Shown here in pieces: positions 26,301 to 34,281 of a DNA stretch of 64,000 bases. Source of the DNA: JAILZP01 sp037444185 (GTDB taxonomy: Bacteria; Bacillota; Desulfotomaculia; Desulfotomaculales; Desulfocucumaceae); NCBI GenBank assembly GCA_037444185.1, contig JBBIMW010000002.1, forward strand, positions 59,830 through 123,829, read 5' to 3'. The stretch's first letter is position 1. The number at the start of each line of letters is the position of its first letter. Below the pieces are notes generated by a model. The model saw nothing but the letters and a program-made list of their open reading frames with translations, was not told the origin of the DNA and did not search any database. The position numbers and the translations under genes are program-made.

Positions 26301-26403
26301 AGACGTAGTAGCCTGACTCGGCCAGATCCAGGGATGCCTGTATGCCGGCTATTCCGGCGCCCAAAATCAGCACGGCCCCGACCTTTTCGGGTGTGTTGGT
26401 CAT
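23389..26403 (-). CDS. hdrA: HdrA-type flavoprotein, long two-module form (copy 2)
   Basis: The 1004-residue paralogue of the protein at 15710-18748 has the same layout. FAD motif G-A-G-I-A-G-I-Q-A-S is followed by C-T-G-C-G-S-C-T-E-E-C-P, V-F-V-C-H-C-G-I-N-I, a second FAD motif I-G-G-G-V-S-G-M-N-A-A and two C-terminal clusters (C-A-G-C-G-V-C-E-S-V-C-P and C-K-G-C-G-A-C-S-S-S-C-R-C). It opens the Hdr-Flx-Met operon about 450 bases downstream of acsE1 and precedes the second selenocysteine MvhD. Having two HdrA-MvhD pairs in one operon suggests two HdrA-type units in one complex, or two alternative complexes. Confidence 0.9.
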   Translation of the reverse strand: MTNTPEKVGAVLILGAGIAGIQASLDLAESGYYVYLVEKKPAIGGTMPMLDKTFPTNDCSMCILSPKLVECGRHLNIETLTGAELVDIKGEPGNFTATILKKARLVDPDKCTGCGSCTEECPKKVGDEFNQGLGKRKAIYKLYAQAYPNAYAIDRDNCLKIKKPKACGKCLETCQANAIDHSMEDQTIEVKVGSVIMAPGFDAFRPKQLFYYGYGKFSNVLTSLEFERILSASGPFGGHLVRPSDHKEPGKIAWIQCVGSRNCRIDHGFCSSVCCMYAIKEAVIAKEHSPYGLDTAIFFMDMRTYGKEFEKYYDRAREEHGVRFIRSRVYEVAEAADGSGNLRIRYSNEDGSISEEEFDLVVLSIGLEPSGEVAELAGKLGVDLNKFNFAEPPSFTGVGTNKPGIYVAGAFSGPRDIPETVMQASAAAADSSVILSGVRGTLVRKKEYPPERDVTGEIVRTGVFVCHCGINIGSVVRVPEVVEYSKTLAGVVFADEKLYACSQDTSGQIREAIVKYNLNRIVVASCSPRTHESMFQETLKEAGLNPNLYEMANIRDQCSWVHQADPEKATEKAKDLVKMAVCKAALQEPIKGISLGMNHDALIIGGGVSGMNAALNMAAQGYKVSLVEKSDRLGGIASRIRYGMKGEDIQSYLSDLVEKVKSNELIKVYTEAEIAEVHGFVGNFVTKLSSGEELQHGVTIIATGGQEYTPTEYLYGRNNRIKTLLELESDLAEGGLAGLNNVVFIQCVGSREPERPYCSRICCTKSIKQALKVKETNPDANVFILYRDIRSYGFYEDLYTEARRRGVIFIRYSLDDKPVVEADGDKVKVTVTDHVLGVPVLIDADVVGLAAAIVPSENSRLSQFFKVPLNQEGFFLEAHLKLRPVDFGTDGVFMCGLAHGPKNMEENISQAKAAVARACTVLAKESINVEGKCAVVNKKRCAGCGVCESVCPARAVTVDPTEKVALVNEALCKGCGACSSSCRCGALNVKGCTDEQIMAMICAI

Positions 26404-26628
26404 ATTTTAATCACATCCGTCCTCGAAAAAAAATTATTAACCTATACTCCCCTTCCGACATTGACCATACATCGATGTGCAATCATACATAAGCTTCAGG
26501 CGGCATTGCGGGAATGCACTGGAATACACCCCACCTCCGTTCCAATCCCTTGAAAAATAATACTTGTTTTTAACCTGCATAAAACCCGCGCCCGGCCTTG
26601 TCCGCATTCATGCTAAATATACCAGTAC
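26404..26628. other. Gene-free leader of the Hdr-Flx-Met operon
   Basis: Between the hdrA2 start and the acs terminator I see no gene. The strip is AT-rich near hdrA2 and must hold that operon's promoter, but no candidate has both a good -35 and a good -10. The rest of the interval up to acsE1 (26695-26848) is also AT-rich and empty. Confidence 0.5.
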
Positions 26629-26694
26629 AAAAAAACGGCACCGTAGCCCGGATTCATCAACTGATCCGGGGCGGCACTGGTGCATGCTTTTTTA
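26629..26694 (-). terminator. Terminator at the end of the acs operon
   Basis: GCACC...CCCGGAT and ATCCGGG...GGTGC form a long imperfect stem. On the minus strand it is followed by seven Ts (As at 26629-26635), and on the plus strand by six Ts. It separates acsE1 from hdrA2, so the acs and hdr-flx-met blocks are probably separate transcripts. Confidence 0.75.
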
Positions 26695-26848
26695 GAAAGC
26701 TGGTTCAAAAAGCTTCCGGCTGTTGGACACTCTGCACCTAGTATAATATTTCTGAACTATTACTGTCAATTCCTTTAGAAATACGGCCCCTTTGTACACA
26801 ATCCGAATTTTTTCAACATTTTTATTGTCAACGGTAAATTATTAATCC

Positions 26849-27643
26849 TTATCCCCGCCTGAAGGTCTTCAGGAAGGAATCGCAGTATATGTTTTTGTTC
26901 AAAAAAATATTGCCCGCCGCCACAGCGTCCAGCAGCAGCGGGTCGTCCACCTCCGCAATTACGGAATCCAGCCCCGCCGCCATGCACATGACCAGAAAGG
27001 TCCGGTTCAGCAGGCGCCGGTCACTGCAGCGCTGGGAGGCGTTGGAAAGCCCCAGGGTGGTCCGCACACCGGGCGCCAGTGTTTTGATTTGCCGGATGGC
27101 CCCCAGCACTTCCACCCCGTGTTCCTGGGCTACATTGGCGGGCAGCATCAGCGGGTCGATGAAAAGATCTTCCATGGCGATACCGCGCATGTCGGCGTTG
27201 ACCACTATTTCCATGGCCAGGGCGACCCGGTCGGCGGCGCTTTTGGGCACACCGCCCTCGTTCATGGTCAGTCCGATGATGGCTGCGCTGTATTTGGCCG
27301 CCATGGGCAGGTAAAGGTCCAGCTTCCACTGGTCGGCCTGGGTGGAGTTAATCATCACCTTGCCGTGCCTGTTGGCTGCGCATCCCGCCTCGATGGCCCC
27401 GGGGTTGGCGGAGTCGATGCAGCAGGGCAGGGGAACGGTGTCGTTGCATATATTGACCAGCCACTCCATTACTGCGGGCTGTTCCTTCGATTCCACAGAA
27501 GGGCCGGTGTTTACGTCAAGGTAGTGCGCCCCCGCTTCATACTGGCGCCTTGCCCAGTGCCTGACGGGACCCGGGTCCCGGTTTATTATTGCCGTCCTTA
27601 TATCCGTAAACATGCCGTTTATCCGTTCACCAATGAGGATCAT
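26849..27643 (-). CDS. acsE: Methyl-THF:corrinoid iron-sulfur protein methyltransferase (copy 1)
   Basis: The 264-residue TIM-barrel protein begins M-I-L-I-G-E-R-I-N-G-M-F and contains G-L-S-N-A-S-Q and L-N-R-T-F-L, closely matching the acetogen AcsE pattern and length (about 262). It transfers the methyl group of methyl-THF to cob(I)amide in AcsCD, or the reverse when acetate or acetyl-CoA is oxidised. It is the last gene of the set acsB1-acsC1-cooC1-acsD1-acsE1. Confidence 0.93.
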   Translation of the reverse strand: MILIGERINGMFTDIRTAIINRDPGPVRHWARRQYEAGAHYLDVNTGPSVESKEQPAVMEWLVNICNDTVPLPCCIDSANPGAIEAGCAANRHGKVMINSTQADQWKLDLYLPMAAKYSAAIIGLTMNEGGVPKSAADRVALAMEIVVNADMRGIAMEDLFIDPLMLPANVAQEHGVEVLGAIRQIKTLAPGVRTTLGLSNASQRCSDRRLLNRTFLVMCMAAGLDSVIAEVDDPLLLDAVAAGNIFLNKNIYCDSFLKTFRRG

Positions 27644-27684
27644 GCGCCGGCCCTCCTTAATTCCCTGCTGTGTGCCTTATTCTA

Positions 27685-28626
27685 TCAGGAACGCAGCATT
27701 TTGTCGATGTGCGCCCGGAGGTGCTTCAACGACTCCGGATGCCGCAGTACAAGCAGTGATCCTCCGGCCTGCGCCAGGGCGGTGGCTGTAAGTGTTTCCC
27801 AAAGTATGGCCCGGCGCTCCCGGTCGCCCCACTCTGGGATTTCACCGGTGGCGCTCCTGGCTTCCCTAGACTTCCATGCCTCCTGTCCCACAAAGCAGAC
27901 CATCGGCATGGCCAGCATCCTGTCACCGGTAAGGGCGCTGATCCGGGTCCGTTCCATAATGGAATACGCGTATTCAATACCATAGCCCAGGGCCCCCACC
28001 GAGGGGTCGATGATGATCCGGTTGGGCGGCATATTCATTTCCGTAATCAGAATGTTTAATTGTTTTTCCAGACTGATATCCAAGGGGGTGGAGGGAATTA
28101 TGCTATGCCCGTACACCATGCAGGCGGCGGTTACGGCCTTGTAGTTCCCGGGAGTGGCGCAGCCGAGGGCGATGTTTCTGCCGGCCAGGAACTCGGCAAC
28201 TTTTTCTATTATCCGGGCATCTTTTTCTTCCTCGCCGCATCCAAGAATGACAAGGGGTGCGCTCACCCCGTCGGCAACATTCCTGGCCACCCGGGCGCAT
28301 TCTTCGGGGCTGGTGTTCCGGTTGTCCGGATGGGCACTGATCAGTGTCAGGCAGACCACATCGGCGCCGTAATCCACGCATTTTTTTGCCCAGGCCGCCG
28401 GGTCCCCCAGTACTCCGGCATAGGGGCCGGTAAGAATGTCCGGCCAGTCGGAGGGCACCATGTCCCACACTTCCAGGGCCACCGCCGGGCGGTTGGGAAT
28501 TTCTCCCTCGAAATGGAGGAAGGGCAGGGTGGCCTCACCTCCTATTTTAACCGCGCCGGAACCTGTTCCCAGCACCACTTCCGCAACCTTGCCGGTCCAT
28601 CTTTCTCTGGCTATGGTAACGGCCAT
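27685..28626 (-). CDS. acsD: Corrinoid iron-sulfur protein small subunit (copy 1)
   Basis: 313 residues. The ATG at 28626 is chosen because AAAGG lies 9 bases upstream, while the ATG at 28635 abuts that site. It shows the AcsD/CdhD pattern: I-G-G-E-A-T-L-P-F near residue 30, A-L-E-V-W-D-M, and D-P-S-V-G-A-L-G-Y-G-I-E-Y. It pairs with AcsC to hold the corrinoid and positions it against AcsE and the A-cluster. Its own C-terminal TIM barrel has no cluster. Confidence 0.92.
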   Translation of the reverse strand: MAVTIARERWTGKVAEVVLGTGSGAVKIGGEATLPFLHFEGEIPNRPAVALEVWDMVPSDWPDILTGPYAGVLGDPAAWAKKCVDYGADVVCLTLISAHPDNRNTSPEECARVARNVADGVSAPLVILGCGEEEKDARIIEKVAEFLAGRNIALGCATPGNYKAVTAACMVYGHSIIPSTPLDISLEKQLNILITEMNMPPNRIIIDPSVGALGYGIEYAYSIMERTRISALTGDRMLAMPMVCFVGQEAWKSREARSATGEIPEWGDRERRAILWETLTATALAQAGGSLLVLRHPESLKHLRAHIDKMLRS

Positions 28627-28726
28627 GATTGACATCCTTTCCTGTAATATATAACTTGAAAATGGCTCATTCCGCGCTCCTCACCCCGTCATTCTCACGG
28701 GCTGCGGGCAGCCGGCCCCCGGACAG

Positions 28727-29485
28727 TTAAAGCACGGATGTTTTATGCAGAATTTCTTTGACGGCGGTCACCACCGGGTTGTCTTCGGGCAATTCCACCA
28801 GCGGTTTGCCCTGCAGATCATAGGTGAAAACTTGATGGTCCCTGGGGATGGCGCCTATGAAATCCAGCCCGGTCCGCCGTATTTCTTCCTGCAGGGACTC
28901 TATGGAACCATCGTCCACCCTGGAAACCACCAGATACATTTTCTTCACATCCAGGGCCAGGGAATTCACCAGTTTTTTAATCCTTCCGGCGGACCGGACG
29001 CCCCGGACGCTGGCGTCGCTGGTGACGAAGAGAATATCCACATTCTGGGTGGTGCGCCTGCTCAGGTGCTCCAGGCCCGCCTCGTTGTCCATAACTACAT
29101 AGGGGTAATTATTGCTCAATTTATACACAAAATTCCGCACCAGATTGTTCACAAAGCAGTAGCAGCCGGATCCTTCCGGGCCGCCCATGACCATCAAGTC
29201 CACGTTATCGCTTTCCGCCAGGGACTGATGGACTTTGTAGGCCACGTACTGATCCTTGGTCATGCCCGCCGGTAAGGGCTCCAGGTTGTTGTTCACCCGG
29301 GCTATGAGTTCGGCTATCGTATCGTTAACTTCAATTCCCAGGGCCTCGTTCAGGTTCGCATTGGCGTCGGCATCCACGGCCAGCACCGGCCCCTTCCCGT
29401 TTTTGACCAGTTGCCCTATAATCAGTGCTGCCAGAGTGGTCTTGCCCGTTCCGCCCTTGCCGGCGAGGGCAATGGTAAATGCCAT
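28727..29485 (-). CDS. cooC: CooC/AcsF-type nickel-insertion ATPase (copy 1)
   Basis: 252 residues from ATG 29485 (GGAAGG about 7 bases upstream). A deviant Walker A G-K-G-G-T-G-K-T-T lies at the N-terminus; D-N-E-A-G-L-E-H-L-S-R and the metal-binding Cys pair G-C-Y-C follow. The family hydrolyses ATP while maturing the nickel sites of CODH or acetyl-CoA synthase. Its place between acsC1 and acsD1 matches acetogen acs clusters, where AcsF activates ACS. Confidence 0.9.
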   Translation of the reverse strand: MAFTIALAGKGGTGKTTLAALIIGQLVKNGKGPVLAVDADANANLNEALGIEVNDTIAELIARVNNNLEPLPAGMTKDQYVAYKVHQSLAESDNVDLMVMGGPEGSGCYCFVNNLVRNFVYKLSNNYPYVVMDNEAGLEHLSRRTTQNVDILFVTSDASVRGVRSAGRIKKLVNSLALDVKKMYLVVSRVDDGSIESLQEEIRRTGLDFIGAIPRDHQVFTYDLQGKPLVELPEDNPVVTAVKEILHKTSVL

Positions 29486-29562
29486 ATCAGCACCTTCCTT
29501 TCTCAAAAAAATGGTTTTTCACCCGGAAAACAGCGAAATATAAAGCATGTGCCGCAATGCCC

Positions 29563-30906
29563 TCAGGCCCTCCAGAGCTGTTTTATGAAGGAAGGTATGC
29601 CGGAAGATTCCTGCGGCCCCACCAGTACTTCCCAGCCGGAAAGCTCCCGGATCTTGCCGCTTAAAACAGCCACGCCGCCGGGGATGATAACCCTGCGGTG
29701 GTTCACCCGTTCGGCAATGCCGGAATTGGTCAGCATTTCCGCGACTTTTTCTGGCGTGAACCTGCCGGCGGCCCAGCCGGTCAGCACCGAAGTGCCGTCG
29801 GTGTCCACCGGCAGGATATATCCCGGCACCCGGCTGGCCTCCACATCACCCGCCATACAGAAGTAGGTGAGGGAAAAATTGGTGGTGATGTATACCGGCG
29901 CGTCCGGCCCCGGCTGGCCGATCTCATAAATCCTGGACTCTATGGCAATAGGTTTTTGCGGGTCTGTATAGATATTCAGCCGCAGGGTAATCAGTGACAA
30001 AACATCCGCCGGGTCCACCGATTCTATAACTACAATGCCCGCATATTTGGCGATGTAGACACCGGCTTCCACAACGGACTGAAGGGGATCTTCAGCGCTG
30101 GCGAAGGTTATGGTGGGGTATCCGAAGGGTTTGAAGCGTTTTAGGGCCAGCCGGCGGATCTGGGTCTGATCCGCCAGAACAAGGTGCGCATCCCTGGCGC
30201 CGGAATCCAGGAACAATTGCTTGTGTCCCAGGGCCGCCACTTTTTCCACCAGCCCGGCCAGGCTGTCCAGGCTGGTTCCCTTTACCGCCAGAGGCGCTTC
30301 GTACCTCCTGGCCAGGGCGGTCATGGCATTATAATTGGTTTCATCGGCGCCGCAAAGCAGGGGCTTTCCCGGTCCGGCGATTTCCAGCGCTTTTTCCATG
30401 GATCCGGGGTCGGCGGTGATCAGTATCAGCGGGTATCCGGTGTTTTCGGCCACCATTTTCACCGTTGCGGCAAATCTGTCCCGATCGTTGGAACAATTGC
30501 AGACAGCCACCAGGTCTATTCGATATTCCCGGCCCACACGGTCGAAAACCAGCCCATTGATTTTTTCCACCCTGGCGGCCACTTCCTCCATATCCAGGGT
30601 GTCACAAACGCTGACGGCTATGCCCGTGGGGTTTTCAAAGCGCTTGTCATGGCGGAAGAGAACAGTCTCATTGCCCAAGGCCAGTTGTTTCTCTCCGGCG
30701 CCTATTTTCACCAGGGCCACCGGCGGGGCGGAAGCGGCGCCCAGGATTTCCCTGGCTTCATCGCCGACATGGGGACACTGATCCAGCCCGGCTTTTCCGG
30801 AAACCATGGCCATGGCAAATGCCAGACAAGTTGCTTGACCACATTCTTTACAATTGGTTTTCGGCAGCAGCTTAAAAATTTCCAGGCCCGTCAAACCCAT
30901 TGCCAT
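29563..30906 (-). CDS. acsC: Corrinoid iron-sulfur protein large subunit (copy 1)
   Basis: 447 residues from ATG 30906, with GGAAAGGAG just upstream; the frame runs on to 30972 without a ribosome site. The N-terminal [4Fe-4S] domain has C-K-E-C-G-Q-A-T-C-L-A-F-A and a fourth Cys in L-D-Q-C-P. A TIM barrel and the C-terminal cobamide-binding domain follow. The cluster reduces Co(II) back to Co(I) during reactivation. It lies between acsB1 and cooC1. Confidence 0.93.
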   Translation of the reverse strand: MAMGLTGLEIFKLLPKTNCKECGQATCLAFAMAMVSGKAGLDQCPHVGDEAREILGAASAPPVALVKIGAGEKQLALGNETVLFRHDKRFENPTGIAVSVCDTLDMEEVAARVEKINGLVFDRVGREYRIDLVAVCNCSNDRDRFAATVKMVAENTGYPLILITADPGSMEKALEIAGPGKPLLCGADETNYNAMTALARRYEAPLAVKGTSLDSLAGLVEKVAALGHKQLFLDSGARDAHLVLADQTQIRRLALKRFKPFGYPTITFASAEDPLQSVVEAGVYIAKYAGIVVIESVDPADVLSLITLRLNIYTDPQKPIAIESRIYEIGQPGPDAPVYITTNFSLTYFCMAGDVEASRVPGYILPVDTDGTSVLTGWAAGRFTPEKVAEMLTNSGIAERVNHRRVIIPGGVAVLSGKIRELSGWEVLVGPQESSGIPSFIKQLWRA

Positions 30907-31006
30907 TGTTCTCCTTTCCTGAAGTCTTCCTGGGGAGTGTTGCGAAACCTGTCCCGGGGACGCCGGGTGCATAGCCTTCCGGCCGAAGCCCGGACAAAGG
31001 TCCCGG

Positions 31007-33187
31007 CTAAACCAGTGGGTCCATGGTCAGGGCTGGATGTCCCATGTCCTTTAAAAAGGGCAGTATTTCTTCGCAGGTGACGCCGGTTTTTTCGTCGGCA
31101 ATCTGATCTACGAAGCCTTTGCCAAGCCCCCATAACTCTTCCGCAGCCACCTCCAGCAAGGGCCGGAGCTGTTCTTTCAGATCCCGGGGCATCCAGATCA
31201 GACGTCCCAGGCCTCCGTCAGCCGGGACAAATTTCCGGGAGGCCAGATATGATCTGGCGATACCCATAAAGCCGGGAACCTGCGCCCCGTTGCCAATCAT
31301 GCCGGCAATGGCTGAAAAGGTCATGCCGGTGGGATTCATTCCCTGGTACTCACGGTGGACTGCGATGAAGCCGTTGCATTCCGGCACCACGGCCAGTATG
31401 CAGTCCAAACAGCTGGAGGAGGCCATCGGGTGTTCCATCAGGGTGTAAAGATTAACCTTGTCCATGGAGTGCTGTGAATTATTATATACAAACTCGTTGA
31501 CGGCCTCCCACTGTCCCTTGATTTCATCTATTGTTCCTTCCTTCGGCACCGGCTGGTTTACGCCGCCGGGGTTGATTTCGCAGGCCGCCCTGGCATCCAG
31601 CCAGCTGACCGCGCCGCACTGGCCCGCGCGTTCAGGAGTTATGACGCACACATGGGCGGGGGCAACCGACTGGCAAAGTGTGCAGGAGTAGAATGTATCG
31701 ACAATTTCGTCCCTGAGGGCCTTTAAATGATCGTCCCGCTTTTTATAGAAACTGCGCGCCAGCTCCCGCATGTCCAAAACCTTTTGTTCATCGGTATATA
31801 TGGTTACCTGGACGCGGTCGACTATTGCGGCAAATTCCGCCTTCAGCCTGGCATACAGTATGTTTCCGATGTGCCTCATACGGAAGCCCAGGGCGAAGGC
31901 ATCCTTGCTGATCCTCATCCAAAGGGCGTCCCGGTGTCCGGTATGCCATAGTCCTTCACCGTGATTTATATAATAGTGGATACGCCGCTCCAGCACGGAC
32001 TCAAAATCTTCCCTCATCCTGCGGCCGTATACATCCACCACTATGCCCAGTGGCATTGCGCCGCCCGGTTCCGCAGTGTCGGCATCGGGCCCGGCCACCG
32101 TGACCTTCCCGTCCTCCACCTCTTCCGCCTTTGCCATCCGTACCAGTTCGAAGCCGGTGGTGCGTCCTCCGCCGAACTCAACCGCCAGATCGCTCTTCCT
32201 TATGCTCTCGCCCTCGTAGGCCGGGTCAATCTCTATGGGCGCATCGATCCTGATGTTGGTTATTTTAATCTCCCGCAGCTCCATGCCCAGCTGAATCGCT
32301 TTGTCCAGTCCGGAGCAGGAGACAAACCAGTCTTCAATCCGCCTGTCGCTGGAAAGGGGTTGATCGGTTATGACCGGTATCCCCATACTGAGGGCCCCCA
32401 TGCAAAGGGCCGTCTTGAAAGGGTCGTGCTTCCCCAGATAAAGTATAAATGACCGGATCCTCCGGCGCTGAAAATCCAGTTGGCCGTTCCTTTGCCCGGC
32501 TTCAACGCCTCCGATGATCGTCCCCGCCCGCAGAATGAAACTTGGGAATTGTATAGCCCGGCTAAAATCACCCAGGGGGTAGATCATGGAGTCTACGCCC
32601 GGAATCAGCCCCGGGTCCGGCAATTGATCAATGACTCCGCCACACAGAAAAATCATAAATCCCATCCCGGCAAGCTTATCAATGGCGGCGGCCAGCTCCT
32701 TGGCGTCCCCGGCGCTACCCATAATCAGCACTTCGCCCGGGATGGTCCAGTCCGCCATTTTGATTCCGTACCGGCGTATCACGGAATCTCCCAGGAAACC
32801 TTCCGGGGCGGGAGTGTGCGGCAGACGGCGGACCGCGTCGATGATTTCGGCTGCGTACCATGCGGCCTCTCCGGCAAAAAGATAACCGTCAAGACACCGG
32901 GGATCCTCCGCAAGTACGCTTTGCAAACGGGTCAAAACCGGTGCGCACTGTCCCAGGGTTTCTATTTTTTCGCCGCTCAAACTGTAGATTACAGGCAGAT
33001 AATAGGCGGTATCCGGATAGCCCACGGGCCGGTCCGCTCCATATTCGCCAATGGCCCGGTTTAAAAGGTGCACCGCCTGACCGACGGCGTCAATGGCGCC
33101 TGAATAGGCGTCCTTTAATAGACCCTCCGGTTCCTGGCCCGGGATCATTGCCCCTTTTAAAAAGTCAAAATTCACATGCCCGGACAT
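31007..33187 (-). CDS. acsB: Acetyl-CoA synthase, bacterial type, with altered A-cluster motif
   Basis: 726 residues, full length for bacterial AcsB, with the N-terminal CODH-contact domain that CdhC lacks. The four [4Fe-4S] ligands are present: C-T-L-C-Q-S-V-A-P-A-H-V-C and A-G-Q-C-G-A-V-S-W. The distal-nickel motif, Cys-Gly-Cys in the family (M-x-x-C-G-C-F-E), here reads M-A-S-S-S-C-L-D-C. The first bridging Cys and the Gly are both Ser (residues 591-592), only the second Cys (593) remains, and an extra Cys is at 596. The DNA (31400-31423) is unambiguous. Catalytic ACS activity is therefore doubtful. GGGGGAG lies 5 bases before the ATG. It follows a terminator-like hairpin after acsD2. Confidence 0.9.
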   Translation of the reverse strand: MSGHVNFDFLKGAMIPGQEPEGLLKDAYSGAIDAVGQAVHLLNRAIGEYGADRPVGYPDTAYYLPVIYSLSGEKIETLGQCAPVLTRLQSVLAEDPRCLDGYLFAGEAAWYAAEIIDAVRRLPHTPAPEGFLGDSVIRRYGIKMADWTIPGEVLIMGSAGDAKELAAAIDKLAGMGFMIFLCGGVIDQLPDPGLIPGVDSMIYPLGDFSRAIQFPSFILRAGTIIGGVEAGQRNGQLDFQRRRIRSFILYLGKHDPFKTALCMGALSMGIPVITDQPLSSDRRIEDWFVSCSGLDKAIQLGMELREIKITNIRIDAPIEIDPAYEGESIRKSDLAVEFGGGRTTGFELVRMAKAEEVEDGKVTVAGPDADTAEPGGAMPLGIVVDVYGRRMREDFESVLERRIHYYINHGEGLWHTGHRDALWMRISKDAFALGFRMRHIGNILYARLKAEFAAIVDRVQVTIYTDEQKVLDMRELARSFYKKRDDHLKALRDEIVDTFYSCTLCQSVAPAHVCVITPERAGQCGAVSWLDARAACEINPGGVNQPVPKEGTIDEIKGQWEAVNEFVYNNSQHSMDKVNLYTLMEHPMASSSCLDCILAVVPECNGFIAVHREYQGMNPTGMTFSAIAGMIGNGAQVPGFMGIARSYLASRKFVPADGGLGRLIWMPRDLKEQLRPLLEVAAEELWGLGKGFVDQIADEKTGVTCEEILPFLKDMGHPALTMDPLV

Positions 33188-33229
33188 ATCAACTCCCCCT
33201 TATTTAAACCGGCCGGATTGCGGGCAAAC

Positions 33230-33273
33230 AAAAAAAAAGCCCTGGCCCTAAGTCCAGGTGAACCCATAGGGCC
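33230..33273 (-). terminator. Terminator or attenuator between acsD2 and acsB1
   Basis: On the minus strand GGCCCTA (33273-33267) and TAGGGCC (33250-33244) pair, followed after a few bases by nine Ts. Only about 43 bases remain before acsB1, so it may act as partial termination that lowers acsB1 expression relative to acsD2. Confidence 0.7.
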
Positions 33274-33338
33274 GAACGACAGCTAAACGGCAAAGCACAC
33301 CAAGTGCCGGCCGGAAGGTATATTCATCTTTCACCGGC

Positions 33339-34262
33339 TCACACTTCAATTTGGCCTGTGGAAAACTGTCCGAGCAGTTTCTTGACCAGTTTCATACTGT
33401 CCGGTGATCCCACGACAGCCAGATTGGCTCCGGCCAAAAACATGGTCATGGCCGTTATGGCTTCCCAGAGTATGCCCTGCTGGTCATTTTCCTTGGCTTC
33501 CCTGGCTCTCCAGCATTCCCTGCCCAGGTTGGCGATGATGGGCATTTTCATCATGTCGTCTCCAAAGAGCACCGCCACCTGCTTAATGCGCTCCATTACC
33601 GAAAAGCTGTAGTCCATGCCATAACCCAGGGCCGACGACAGGGGGTCGATAACAATCCTTTCTTTGGGGAAAAACTTGGACAGTTTGATGTTCAGTTCTT
33701 TGGCCAGGTTTATGTCTATGGGGGTCTGGGCGATTAGCGCATGACCGTATTCCTGGGCCGCTTCCGCAATCTCCTTGTGGTTTTCTTTTAAAACAGGCCC
33801 CAATAACAGCCCGTCACCGGCGCAAGCCCGGGCGACTTCTCTCAACACCAGGGTGTCTACGTCCTTCTCTCCGGTGCCGTATACAATCATGGGCGCCGGC
33901 AGGGCATCGCCGATTTCCTTGACCTTGGCCGCCAGCGCCGGCGCATCGGGCTCCCCTTCGGCGGCGGAGGCCAGATAAAGGCAAATCAAATCCGCCTTGT
34001 ACACTTCCAGGCATTTTTTAGCCCAGAGGACCGGAGAATTTACAACATCGCCAAAATGGGAGCGCAGGTGATCCGGCCAGGTTTCCGGCGGCGTGGTGTC
34101 CCATACCTCCAGAGCCATCACCGGCAGCCGGGGCAGATTGCCCTCGAAGTTATGAAAAGGCAGCACTGCTTCCCCGCCAATGGTGGCCGACTTGCCCTCT
34201 TTTCCAATGGTAACTTCTTTAATGGCTCCTTTTGAAGCTTCCAGAAAATCTTTCAGTGGCAT
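33339..34262 (-). CDS. acsD: Corrinoid iron-sulfur protein small subunit (copy 2)
   Basis: The 307-residue protein shows G-G-E-A-V-L-P-F-H-N-F-E-G, A-L-E-V-W-D-T and D-P-L-S-S-A-L-G-Y-G-M-D-Y, the AcsD/CdhD hallmarks. It is clearly diverged from copy 1. GGGAGGAG lies 5 bases upstream of the ATG. As the last gene of the cdhC-acsC2-acsE2-acsD2 set it probably serves the archaeal-type ACS. Confidence 0.92.
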   Translation of the reverse strand: MPLKDFLEASKGAIKEVTIGKEGKSATIGGEAVLPFHNFEGNLPRLPVMALEVWDTTPPETWPDHLRSHFGDVVNSPVLWAKKCLEVYKADLICLYLASAAEGEPDAPALAAKVKEIGDALPAPMIVYGTGEKDVDTLVLREVARACAGDGLLLGPVLKENHKEIAEAAQEYGHALIAQTPIDINLAKELNIKLSKFFPKERIVIDPLSSALGYGMDYSFSVMERIKQVAVLFGDDMMKMPIIANLGRECWRAREAKENDQQGILWEAITAMTMFLAGANLAVVGSPDSMKLVKKLLGQFSTGQIEV

Positions 34263-34281
34263 CTTTGCTCCTCCCTTAAAC

